A stretch of 12,837 bases of DNA, taken from positions 738,323 through 751,159 of the forward strand of contig CP070752.1 in the NCBI GenBank assembly GCA_020348625.1. The letters are read 5' to 3'. The notes under the pieces are model-generated. The model did no database searches. It saw only the letters and a program-made list of their open reading frames with translations, and was not told the origin of the DNA. The position numbers and the translations under genes were made by a program. Source of the DNA: Deltaproteobacteria bacterium (GTDB lineage: Bacteria > Desulfobacterota > DSM-4660 > Desulfatiglandales > B25-G16). Shown here one piece after another: positions 6,381 through 12,837 of this stretch (positions are counted from its first letter, which is position 1; the number at the start of each line of letters is the position of its first letter).

Positions 6381-7546
6381 GAAGAATATACCTTGACTAC
6401 GCGGCCACCACTCCTGTTGACCCTGAAGTTGTAAAGACGATGTCGCCGTTCTTCACCGAAACCTTTGGCAATCCATCCGGTACCTATTCTTATGGCCAGG
6501 AGGCGAAGGAGGTCATCGAGGAGGCACGGGTTAAGGTTTCCGAGCTCATCGGGGCAAAGGCTGATGAAATCGTCTTCACGAGCGGTGGCACCGAGTCGGA
6601 TAACTTCGCACTAGTGGGTGTGGCGTATGCAAACCAGGCCAGAGGGAATCATATCATTACTACCCCTGTGGAGCACCATGCGGTTACAGAGACCTGCAAT
6701 TACCTGGAGGAGAGGGGATTTCGAATAACCTATGTCCCGGTAGACGAGCACGGCCTGGTGGATCCCTCTGATGTGAAGAAGGCTATCATGGATGATACCA
6801 TTTTGATTTCGGTGATGCACGCCAACAATGAAATGGGCACAATCGAGCCGATAGTGGAGATAGGTAAGATTGCAAAAGAGCGTGAAATCTATTTTCATGC
6901 CGATGCTGTGCAGACGGTAGGCCATTTGCCGGTAGATGTGGATGAGCTTGGTGTTGATCTGCTCTCCCTCTCGGCGCATAAATTCTACGGTCCCAAGGGG
7001 ATTGGAGTATTGTATATCAGAAGGGGAATCGAAATAGCCCCCTTCATGCACGGCGGAGAGCAGGAGAGGCGGCTACGGGCAGGCACTGAAAATGTCCCCG
7101 GAATCGTGGGCCTGGGACGGGCAATAGAGATGGCCGGGCAGGAAATGGGTGACGAAACAGACCGACTCACTTCGCTTCGGGATAAATTGATTACAGGCAT
7201 CCTTGAAGAAATCGACCATACCCGCCTCAACGGGCATCCGTCGATGAGGCTGCCCAACAATGTGAATATAAGCTTTGGGTCTTTAGAAGGAGAGTCAATA
7301 GTCCTGAACCTCGATCTTGAGGGCATTTGTGCTTCTACTGGCTCGGCCTGCAGTTCAGCCAGCCTTGAGCCCTCTCATGTTCTCTCGGCCATGGGGCTTT
7401 CTCCTGAACAGGTCTACGGTTCGGTACGGTTTAGCTTGGGAAAGTGGACCTCCGAGGAAATGATAGAGCGGGTCTTAGAAGTTCTGCCCAAGATCGTTCA
7501 AAAGCTTCGGGCCGTATCCCCACTTATGCAAGGGAACAGACATTAA
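6377..7546 (+). CDS. nifS: Cysteine desulfurase (NifS/IscS, class I)
   Basis: A 389-residue PLP enzyme that takes sulfur from L-cysteine as an enzyme-bound persulfide and gives alanine. The sulfur feeds Fe-S clusters, thiolation and, through FdhD, molybdenum or tungsten formate dehydrogenase; relatives can also act on selenocysteine. The PLP lysine is K202 in SAHKFYGPKG and the persulfide cysteine is C325 in STGSACSSAS. These are the same residue numbers I recall for Azotobacter NifS, and the long loop around C325 is class I. Other family motifs are LDYAATTP (6-13), TSGGTESDN (68-76), EHHAV (99-103) and RAGTEN (234-239). It is translationally coupled to larE and followed by fdhD, with no iscU, nifU or iscR in view. 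The choice between nifS and iscS as symbol is arbitrary. Confidence 0.95.
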   Translation: MRRIYLDYAATTPVDPEVVKTMSPFFTETFGNPSGTYSYGQEAKEVIEEARVKVSELIGAKADEIVFTSGGTESDNFALVGVAYANQARGNHIITTPVEHHAVTETCNYLEERGFRITYVPVDEHGLVDPSDVKKAIMDDTILISVMHANNEMGTIEPIVEIGKIAKEREIYFHADAVQTVGHLPVDVDELGVDLLSLSAHKFYGPKGIGVLYIRRGIEIAPFMHGGEQERRLRAGTENVPGIVGLGRAIEMAGQEMGDETDRLTSLRDKLITGILEEIDHTRLNGHPSMRLPNNVNISFGSLEGESIVLNLDLEGICASTGSACSSASLEPSHVLSAMGLSPEQVYGSVRFSLGKWTSEEMIERVLEVLPKIVQKLRAVSPLMQGNRH

Positions 7547-7639
7547 AGCCTCGGCAAAAGGGCCAGGCATTTTGTGGAGATCTAAATCCTGCCCGCAACG
7601 AGCTGATTTCAAGAAACACCTCTAGAAGGGCTGATAAAG

Positions 7640-8437
7640 ATGGAAGACGACATACAGAAACTTACTATAGCGCGTTTTACCGATAAGGACAAAAGCAAGA
7701 TAGAGGACTTAGTAGCCCGGGAACGTCCCCTTACCATCATGCTCAACAATCAGGAATTGGTGACCTTGCTGTGTTGGCCAACGGAGCACAGGTTTTTGGC
7801 CGCCGGATTCCTCTATTCCGAAGGACTGATAAATAGCAAGGATCAGATCAAGAAGATAACGGTTGATGAAAGCAGAGGTATCGTCCGTGTTGAAACTGAA
7901 GAAGACACCGAATCATCCGGAGAACTCGTATTCAAGCGTTTCATAACCACAGGGTGCGGAAGGGGAGCCTCTTTTTACAGCCCTGCTGATGCAGGTGCCA
8001 TGGCAAAGGTAGAATCCCACATAAGGCTGCTGGCGGAGGACGTTTTCCCCCTGATGAAGGCATTCCACCGCCGCTCAAAAGTCTATAAGATGACTGGTGG
8101 CGTGCATAGTGCTGCTCTTTGTGACACAAGGGACATTCTCCTCTTCGCCGAGGACATCGGCAGACACAATGCCATTGACAAGATCTTCGGCCAATGTCTT
8201 CTCCAAGACTTACCAACCGATGATCACGTTATCGTCACCAGCGGCAGAATCTCCTCCGAGATATTGCTCAAGGTAGCCAGGAGAAACATTCCCATAATCA
8301 TCTCAAAATCCGCACCTACTGATCTCGGGGTGAAGTTAGCAGATGAATTGGGCATAACGGTAATTGGCTATGTGAGAGGGAAGAGAATGAATGTCTATAC
8401 CCATGAGTGGAGAGTTGTGACTGATGAACAAAAGTGA
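7640..8437 (+). CDS. fdhD: FdhD, sulfur carrier for formate dehydrogenase maturation
   Basis: A 265-residue cytoplasmic protein. In E. coli, FdhD accepts sulfur from the cysteine desulfurase IscS and passes it to the molybdopterin cofactor of formate dehydrogenase, which needs the sulfido ligand. Family blocks are LLCWPTEHRFLAAGFLYSEG (44-63), the sulfur-carrying loop TTGCGRG (103-109), MTGGVHSAA (about 150-158) and EDIGRHNAIDK (about 170-180). The loop has C106, but the position of the second cysteine of the E. coli CxxC is Gly109, so this is a one-cysteine variant. The ATG is preceded by AGAAGGG with rather wide spacing. Its place after nifS matches the known sulfur relay. No formate dehydrogenase is in the window. 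An open stretch of 44 codons follows the TGA but shows no family similarity, and the protein is complete without it. Confidence 0.93.
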   Translation: MEDDIQKLTIARFTDKDKSKIEDLVARERPLTIMLNNQELVTLLCWPTEHRFLAAGFLYSEGLINSKDQIKKITVDESRGIVRVETEEDTESSGELVFKRFITTGCGRGASFYSPADAGAMAKVESHIRLLAEDVFPLMKAFHRRSKVYKMTGGVHSAALCDTRDILLFAEDIGRHNAIDKIFGQCLLQDLPTDDHVIVTSGRISSEILLKVARRNIPIIISKSAPTDLGVKLADELGITVIGYVRGKRMNVYTHEWRVVTDEQK

Positions 8438-8507
8438 CGAGAAGATACTCCCAAAAACATTACCGATCTGAGCAACCAAACGTGGCCAGCTCGATCGCAT
8501 GAGGTCA

Positions 8508-8535
8508 CCCTGAATGAAAGATACGCTATTCAGGG
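8508..8535. terminator. Stem-loop between convergent fdhD and the selenoprotein gene
   Basis: CCCTGAAT (8508-8515) and ATTCAGGG (8528-8535) form a perfect 8-bp stem with a 12-nt loop, lying between the fdhD stop and the stop of the opposite-strand gene. It could serve both strands as a 3' end element. Neither side has a U-tract and the loop is large, so intrinsic termination is only a possibility. Confidence 0.4.
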
Positions 8536-8546
8536 CGAAAACCACT

Positions 8547-8870
8547 TTACTTCACCCTCTTAGGTTCTCCCGAAACCGGATATCCTCCCTCTGAGAGGGC
8601 TTCAATAATCTCTTGTGTGGTAGTTTTTTCCGGATCGAATGTTACCGAGACCGTGAATGATTGGGGGTACAGACCGAAATTTAACACCCCTTCAGCATTT
8701 ATTAGGATAGACCTTATCCTATCTTGTGGCTGCCCTCAGCAGCCGGCTGGAACATTAAGAACCGTCAACTCAACTGTTCTGGCCATTCCAGCCATGCGCG
8801 TGTAATGGCACCCGAACATTACAAAGAGACACAGCAGCGAAATACCTACGGCAATCTTTCCATTCCTCAT
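8547..8870 (-). CDS. HMA-fold lipoprotein, predicted selenoprotein (in-frame UGA = Sec45)
   Basis: A 107-residue protein if the UGA at 8738-8736 is read as selenocysteine. Residues 1-21 are a signal peptide (MRNGK, hydrophobic core, then FVMFGC), probably a lipoprotein signal with C21 as the lipidated residue, though the lipobox is imperfect. Residues 33-100 read as a heavy-metal-associated domain: a first strand RTVELTVLNV, the loop PAGCUGQPQ, helix RIRSIL, then GVLNFGLYPQ, SFTVSVTFDPEKTTTQEIIEALSEGGYPV, with the classic DP and GYxV positions. The reading frame and the domain continue on both sides of the UGA and end in TAA at 8547. Aligned by the helix, Sec takes the place of the first metal-binding cysteine of the usual CxxC, the second is Pro, and Cys44 sits directly before Sec. 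A GGAAAGGAAG ribosome binding site precedes the ATG. A SECIS-like hairpin follows the UGA. The alternative is a pseudogene with a nonsense mutation. Confidence 0.78.
8703..8721 (-). promoter_or_regulatory. SECIS-like hairpin downstream of the in-frame UGA
   Basis: On the minus strand, TAGGATA (8721-8715) pairs perfectly with TATCCTA (8709-8703), a 7-bp stem closing the loop AGGTC. The loop begins 21 nt after the UGA (8738-8736), inside the 16-37 nt range used for bacterial SECIS elements. The loop plus next base, AGGUCU, matches the apical sequence I recall for the E. coli fdhF SECIS, including the G and U that bind SelB. It lies within the coding sequence, as expected in bacteria. Confidence 0.72.
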
Positions 8871-8905
8871 ACCATCTTCCTTTCCCAGACAACTATTTCT
8901 CCCGT

Positions 8906-8935
8906 ACCATACACTCAAGGCTTCATATAACTCAA
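8906..8935 (-). promoter_or_regulatory. Possible promoter of the selenoprotein gene
   Basis: On the minus strand, TTGAGT (8935-8930) and TATGGT (8911-8906) are 18 nt apart and match the sigma-70 boxes at 4 of 6 positions each. Transcription would start about 30 nt before the ATG at 8870, leaving room for the ribosome binding site. The match is weak, and the same strand is open reading frame in this stretch. Confidence 0.25.
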
Positions 8936-9127
8936 GGTAAATCTCATCGAAGCTCTTGCGTTTATAGAGCGGGCATTCAAGAACGCGACTCGGAATGAAC
9001 TGACCAATATTCCCGACATCTCGCTTTTTGCATTTTGTTTCACTAACTCCTGCCGGCACCGAGAACACTCAAGATCCTCAATCACGATTTCATTGTGTGT
9101 TCGGCTATGCAGTCAATGGGAAACCCT

Positions 9128-9156
9128 TTGACTAACTACCTTCACCCTGATAAAGA
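9128..9156 (+). promoter_or_regulatory. Possible promoter for the pgpA-cinA-thpR-recA run
   Basis: TTGACT (9128-9133) is a 5 of 6 match to a -35 box. A poor -10, TAAAGA, follows after 17 nt (9151-9156), or GATAAA after 15 nt. Transcription would begin shortly upstream of the pgpA start. No other promoter-like sequence is evident before recA, since the downstream genes are almost contiguous. Confidence 0.28.
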
Positions 9157-9194
9157 GGTTGAGGTGCTTATCCATAAAGATCCGTTCGTGCTTG

Positions 9195-9707
9195 ATGTCG
9201 GCTACTGAATCTGTTATATTTACAACAATAAAGGCGATCAAGAAACGTGGCCTATTAGATAAGATTGCCCTGATTTCTTCAATCTGGTTCGGCGTAGGTC
9301 TGATACCGGGAATACCCGGTACGCTTGGCACGGTCGCGGCCATCCCACTGTATGCAGCAGGAAGTTTCCTCGGCCCTCAGTACCAGTTCCCCATTCTGCT
9401 GATAATAGTCATTGGCGCAATCTGGTCATCGCACAGAAGTCAGAGAATCCTTGGTTCGGAAGACCCACCGGTCATCGTCGTTGATGAGGTAGCTGGTTTC
9501 TTGCTCACTACTGCGTTCATCCCCTTTACCTGGTCGAGTGTTGCAGGGGGGTTCTTTCTTTTCAGGTTTTTCGACATCCTGAAGCCGCCACCCATAAAGA
9601 GCACTGAAAAAAAACTAAAGGGGGGGATCGGCATAGTTATCGACGATCTGCTGGCTGGAGTGTACGCCCACATAGTGTTGAGGCTTCTTCTCTTTATGCT
9701 CAATTGA
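9195..9707 (+). CDS. pgpA: Phosphatidylglycerophosphatase A
   Basis: A 170-residue integral membrane phosphatase that removes phosphate from phosphatidylglycerophosphate to give phosphatidylglycerol. The family motifs are clear: FGVGLIPGIPGTLGTVAAIP (32-51), VVDEVAG (95-101, acids D97 and E98), FRFFDILKPPPI (123-134) and GGIGIVIDDLLAG (143-155, D150-D151). Three or four hydrophobic segments are visible. The frame opens earlier at a TTG at 9159, but the AGAGG there abuts that codon; the ATG at 9195 gives an N-terminus of usual family length, although its own ribosome binding site is weak, so the start is uncertain. It heads a run with cinA and recA that I recall as a common neighbourhood in Desulfobacterota. 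Confidence 0.9.
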   Translation: MSATESVIFTTIKAIKKRGLLDKIALISSIWFGVGLIPGIPGTLGTVAAIPLYAAGSFLGPQYQFPILLIIVIGAIWSSHRSQRILGSEDPPVIVVDEVAGFLLTTAFIPFTWSSVAGGFFLFRFFDILKPPPIKSTEKKLKGGIGIVIDDLLAGVYAHIVLRLLLFMLN

Positions 9708-9730
9708 AAACGTGCTATTGAAGAGAAGGT

Positions 9731-10987
9731 ATGCTTACAGAGATCATCATTATTGGCGATGAACTGGTTTCAGGAAAGACCAGAGACCTCAATGGCTGGT
9801 ATGCATCAGGGAGCCTCATATCGTGCGGCCTTGAAGTGCACGAGATCACGACAGTCGGCGACAACTACGATACGCTTTCGGGTGCACTAAGGACCGCTGT
9901 CAAGAGGTCTCGTTTTGTTATCATCACCGGTGGCTTGGGGCCCACCGACGATGACCTGACTGCCCAGACAGCGGCAAATGTTCTGGACAAGCCCCTTTCT
10001 CTTGATCAAGGTCTTCTCGATCACATAAAGAAAAGCACCGAGAGTTTAGGGTTGCCCTGGTCTCCAAACCTGGAAAAATTGGCCTGGCTTCCCCGGGGAG
10101 CAAAAGTCTTAGACCCTAAAGGATACGCCTGCGGCTTTTCCGTTGCAAAAGGGGCCAGTCAGCTCTATTTTCTGCCCGGCGTGCCCGCGCAGATGAGAGA
10201 GATGATGGATCAGTTTGTTGTTCCCGATATCCTGAGCCGCTACAGACCCTCCACTGTTCCTCATCGCAGGATACTCAAGGTCTTTGGGTTGAGCGAATCT
10301 CAAATTGCCGATGTCCTCAGTGGTGTCAGTGATGAGCTGAAGCGGGTAATGTTCGGATTCTATCCGTCTTTCCCCGAAACCCATGTTACCATCACTATCC
10401 GGGGAGAAGACGTAGCGGAGATTGAAGAGGAACTAACAGCGGCAGAAAATCAAATCACGACCTTATTAGATCCCTATGTTTTTGCATCGGGAGACAAAAC
10501 CCTAGAAGCGGTCGTTGGAGAACAGTTGAAAGCCAGAAATATGACACTATCTTTGGCCGAATCATGCACGGGCGGGCTCATCGGCCACAGGCTCACATCC
10601 GTATCAGGCAGTTCAGTGTATTTCGAGCGGGGGGCTGTTGTATACAGTGACCGATCGAAGGTGGAAATGCTCGGTGTACAACAGCATACCCTGGAAACTT
10701 ACGGGGCAGTGAGTGACCAAACCGTAAGAGAGATGGCTGAAGGTATCAGGAGATCCGCAAAAACGGACATGGGATTGGCCGTCACTGGAATTGCCGGTCC
10801 CTTGGGAGGTTCGGAGATGAAACCGGTTGGTACCGTCTTTATCGGACTTTCCGCACGCAACAGCCTGTTCTCCGGCCAGTATCGGTTTCCCGGGGACAGG
10901 CAGAGCGTAAAGGTTGCCACTGCCGAGATGGCGCTTGATTGGGTGAGGAGATACTTACATGGGCATCCGTTCATTCCTGGCATTTGA
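9731..10987 (+). CDS. cinA: CinA, competence/damage-inducible protein with nicotinamide-nucleotide amidase domain
   Basis: A full-length 418-residue two-domain protein. The N-terminal part (1 to about 170) is a molybdopterin-binding-like (COG1058) fold with EIIIIGDELVSGKTRD at the start and GGLGPTDDD (67-75); in characterised CinA this domain hydrolyses ADP-ribose or related pyrophosphates. The C-terminal part (about 255-410) is the PncC deamidase, which converts nicotinamide mononucleotide to nicotinic acid mononucleotide in pyridine nucleotide salvage; its LAESCTGGLIG motif spans 275-285 and TGIAGPLGG lies further on. An AGAG lies 5 nt before the ATG. The last 29 nt overlap thpR in another frame. 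Location next to recA matches the classic cinA-recA arrangement. Confidence 0.94.
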   Translation: MLTEIIIIGDELVSGKTRDLNGWYASGSLISCGLEVHEITTVGDNYDTLSGALRTAVKRSRFVIITGGLGPTDDDLTAQTAANVLDKPLSLDQGLLDHIKKSTESLGLPWSPNLEKLAWLPRGAKVLDPKGYACGFSVAKGASQLYFLPGVPAQMREMMDQFVVPDILSRYRPSTVPHRRILKVFGLSESQIADVLSGVSDELKRVMFGFYPSFPETHVTITIRGEDVAEIEEELTAAENQITTLLDPYVFASGDKTLEAVVGEQLKARNMTLSLAESCTGGLIGHRLTSVSGSSVYFERGAVVYSDRSKVEMLGVQQHTLETYGAVSDQTVREMAEGIRRSAKTDMGLAVTGIAGPLGGSEMKPVGTVFIGLSARNSLFSGQYRFPGDRQSVKVATAEMALDWVRRYLHGHPFIPGI

Positions 10988-11531
10988 ACTTCCCCTCCAG
11001 ATCAAAGAGCAACTTGGGGAGATCTCCAAAGAATTGCAGCAATCACATTTGCCCGTGAGGTGGGTTAAGGTTGAAAATATTCATCTCACAATCGTCTTTC
11101 TTGGCTCCGTTACGGAGGAAACCATAGCCGGCGTCAAGCTAAAGGCCGGCTCAATAGCCGAGAAGTTCTCCGCCTTCCAGATCAGGCTCAATGGCGTAGG
11201 CACATTTCCCAACTGGAGGAGACCGCGGGTATTGTGGATAGGCCTTGATGGCGAAATAGGAGGCTTGTCAGACCTGCGGGATGAACTGCAGGGGGCATTA
11301 GAGGAGCTCGGTTTCAGGCCAGAAAATAGGCCTTTCAGGCCACACCTGACTTTGGGTCGATTCAAAGGTGCAGTGAACCGGGACGAGGAATTGAAATGGA
11401 TTCTTGATAAATTTCATGATATTAGTAGTGACGAAGATTATCTGAAGGAACTGGTTCTTTTTAAAAGCGACCTTAGACCAGCCGGACCAATTTATATAAA
11501 GATGGCCGCTTGGCCATTGAAAATGGAGTAA
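10959..11531 (+). CDS. thpR: RNA 2',3'-cyclic phosphodiesterase (2'-5' RNA ligase family)
   Basis: A 190-residue member of the 2H phosphoesterase superfamily. The two signature HxTx motifs are HLTI (H42-I45, within IHLTIVFLG) and HLTL (H129-L132, within RPHLTLGRFK). Bacterial ThpR opens 2',3'-cyclic phosphate ends of RNA and can join 2'-5' linked tRNA halves in vitro; its physiological role is poorly defined. The ATG lies inside the end of cinA, with a GAGGAG ribosome binding site 9-10 nt upstream, so the 29-nt overlap is probably real and implies co-translation. The length is normal for the family. The recA start follows 27 nt after the stop. Confidence 0.92.
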   Translation: MGIRSFLAFELPLQIKEQLGEISKELQQSHLPVRWVKVENIHLTIVFLGSVTEETIAGVKLKAGSIAEKFSAFQIRLNGVGTFPNWRRPRVLWIGLDGEIGGLSDLRDELQGALEELGFRPENRPFRPHLTLGRFKGAVNRDEELKWILDKFHDISSDEDYLKELVLFKSDLRPAGPIYIKMAAWPLKME

Positions 11532-11558
11532 ACAGGTTTTGGAAAAGGGAGGAATACT

Positions 11559-12605
11559 ATGGCAATAGATTCGGAAAAGGAAAAGTCTGTCGGTCTCGCC
11601 ATTTCACAGATCGAAAAGCAATTCGGTAAAGGCTCCATAATGAAGCTGGGGCAGGCCGGGGCCGTGATAGACATTCCTGTCATTTCCACGGGTTCACTTG
11701 CCCTCGATTACGCCCTTGGCGTGGGCGGCGTGCCGCGGGGGCGAGTGGTAGAAATCTATGGCCCAGAGTCCTCGGGAAAAACGACGTTGGCCTTGCACAT
11801 TGTTGCAGAGGCACAGGCCAAAGAAGGAATTGCTGCCTTTATAGATGCTGAACACGCTCTCGATCTTTCCTATGCCAAGAGACTCGGCGTGAATGTAGAT
11901 TCCCTTCTCGTATCCCAGCCTGACACCGGTGAGCAGGCGCTGGATATTGCCGAAATCCTGGTGCGAAGTGGGGCCATAGACACATTAGTCATTGACTCGG
12001 TTGCAGCCCTCGTTCCTCGGGCCGAGATAGAGGGGGAAATGGGAGATCAACAGGTGGGACTCCAGGCACGGCTCATGTCGAAAGCCCTGAGAAAGCTGGC
12101 AGCCACCATTAACCGATCGATGACCTGTGTCGTTTTTATCAACCAGATACGGATGAAGATCGGCGTCATGTTTGGAAATCCGGAGACCACTTCCGGCGGA
12201 AATGCGCTCAAATTCTATGCCACTCAGCGTCTCGACATCCGAAAGATAGCATCGATTCAGGAAGGCGACAGAAATATCGGCAGCAGAACGCGGGTCAAGG
12301 TAGTTAAGAATAAGATCGCACCTCCTTTCAGGCAGGCTGAATTCGATATTATTTACGGGACCGGTATATCAAAGGAAGGTGAGTTGCTCGACCTCGGGGT
12401 TGAATTAGACGTCGTTGAGAAAAGTGGCTCGTGGTACTCGTTCAAAGAGGAAAGGATCGGTCAAGGAAGAGAGAATGTTCGGAGGTTTCTGAACGAACAT
12501 CCGGATATTGCGGCTGATATCTCCGTTCGGGTAAGGGAGAAACTGGGCCTCGGTGTAAAGCAGGCCGGCACCGAGACTACCACCGATAACGCACAGGAAC
12601 AATAA
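11559..12605 (+). CDS. recA: Recombinase RecA
   Basis: A complete 348-residue RecA, the ATP-dependent strand-exchange protein that also triggers LexA self-cleavage in the SOS response. Walker A is GPESSGKT (68-75); the Walker B region reads [11 protein letters not shown]; the L1 loop ([10 protein letters not shown]) and L2 region ([17 protein letters not shown]) are intact, and [20 protein letters not shown] is canonical. The C-terminal tail is short and ends TDNAQEQ. The ATG has a strong GGGAGG ribosome binding site. No LexA-type operator that I can recognise lies in the 27 nt before it, so it is probably transcribed with pgpA, cinA and thpR. alaS follows after only 12 nt, with no recX between them. 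Confidence 0.99.
   Translation: MAIDSEKEKSVGLAISQIEKQFGKGSIMKLGQAGAVIDIPVISTGSLALDYALGVGGVPRGRVVEIYGPESSGKTTLALHIVAEAQAKEGIAAFIDAEHALDLSYAKRLGVNVDSLLVSQPDTGEQALDIAEILVRSGAIDTLVIDSVAALVPRAEIEGEMGDQQVGLQARLMSKALRKLAATINRSMTCVVFINQIRMKIGVMFGNPETTSGGNALKFYATQRLDIRKIASIQEGDRNIGSRTRVKVVKNKIAPPFRQAEFDIIYGTGISKEGELLDLGVELDVVEKSGSWYSFKEERIGQGRENVRRFLNEHPDIAADISVRVREKLGLGVKQAGTETTTDNAQEQ

Positions 12606-12837
<232 letters not shown>

Larger units (their letters stand above)
8871..9194. other. Gap between divergent selenoprotein gene and pgpA
   Basis: A 324-nt interval without a convincing gene. On the minus strand the selenoprotein frame stays open back to a GTG at 9068, which has a GAGG 7 nt before it. 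This would add 66 residues (containing ECPLYKRKSFDEIYLELYEAL) in front of the signal peptide, which makes it an unlikely start. A second minus frame in 9000-9095 encodes EDLECSRCRQELV, with a CxxC, but runs out shortly after. Together they may be the remains of a small cysteine-containing gene, or chance. Weak divergent promoters are possible at both ends. Confidence 0.3.

Noticed and set aside
7444..7686. Plus-strand frame overlapping the end of nifS and the start of fdhD
   Set aside because: Its sequence is a frame shadow of nifS and runs into fdhD, with no ribosome binding site or family features.
8438..8565. Read-through of the fdhD TGA into a 44-codon open stretch
   Set aside because: FdhD is already full length, the extension resembles no domain, and no SECIS-like hairpin lies at a suitable distance.
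8587..8599. Perfect CCCTC-TGA-GAGGG palindrome
   Set aside because: It is short and inside the selenoprotein coding region; likely chance.
8617..8930. Two plus-strand open frames (8617-8805 and 8724-8930)
   Set aside because: They lie antisense to the selenoprotein gene, have no ribosome binding site or recognisable domain, and the opposite strand explains the sequence better.
8736..9068. Minus-strand frame from GTG 9068 ending at the UGA as a separate 110-residue protein
   Set aside because: It would place a signal peptide at residues 67-87 and stop in the middle of an HMA domain. The ATG at 8870 with a good ribosome binding site and read-through of the UGA is more coherent.

Overview
This window looks like chromosomal DNA of an anaerobic, sulfur-metabolising bacterium, most likely Desulfobacterota (the old Deltaproteobacteria). 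That is an inference from four things: the homocysteine-biosynthesis protein/NIL-ferredoxin pair shared with methanogens and sulfate reducers, an fdhD gene, an apparent selenocysteine (UGA) gene, and the pgpA-cinA-thpR-recA-alaS gene order. No rRNA, tRNA, mobile element or CRISPR array is visible.

Layout. (1) Positions 1-2927, plus strand, hold sulfur assimilation: the 3' end of cysteine synthase cysK, a homocysteine-biosynthesis (DUF39) protein, its NIL-domain/2x[4Fe-4S] partner, and serine acetyltransferase cysE. Together they convert serine to cysteine and, in the known archaeal pathway, aspartate semialdehyde to homocysteine using sulfide. (2) Positions 2989-7546, plus strand, hold a tightly packed five-gene operon: a MacB/FtsX-type ABC permease, its ATPase, an exported protein with a five-cysteine tail, a LarE-type sulfur transferase and a NifS/IscS cysteine desulfurase. 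fdhD (sulfur carrier for formate dehydrogenase maturation) follows 93 nt later. Sulfur supply (cysE/cysK), mobilisation (nifS) and delivery (larE, fdhD) are therefore side by side. (3) Positions 8438-9194 look intergenic to a standard gene caller. On the minus strand, however, a small predicted lipoprotein with a heavy-metal-associated (HMA) fold is interrupted by an in-frame UGA. A hairpin with an AGGUC loop follows the UGA at the distance expected of a bacterial SECIS. I read it as a selenoprotein containing a Gly-Cys-Sec-Gly motif, and it is the most interesting item here. (4) Positions 9195-12837, plus strand, are a compact housekeeping run: pgpA, cinA, thpR, recA and the start of alaS.

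Several start codons were moved from the longest open frame to one with a properly spaced ribosome binding site (NIL-ferredoxin, ABC ATPase, pgpA, larE), as explained in each entry. All similarity statements come from recognising motifs by eye; no database search was run.
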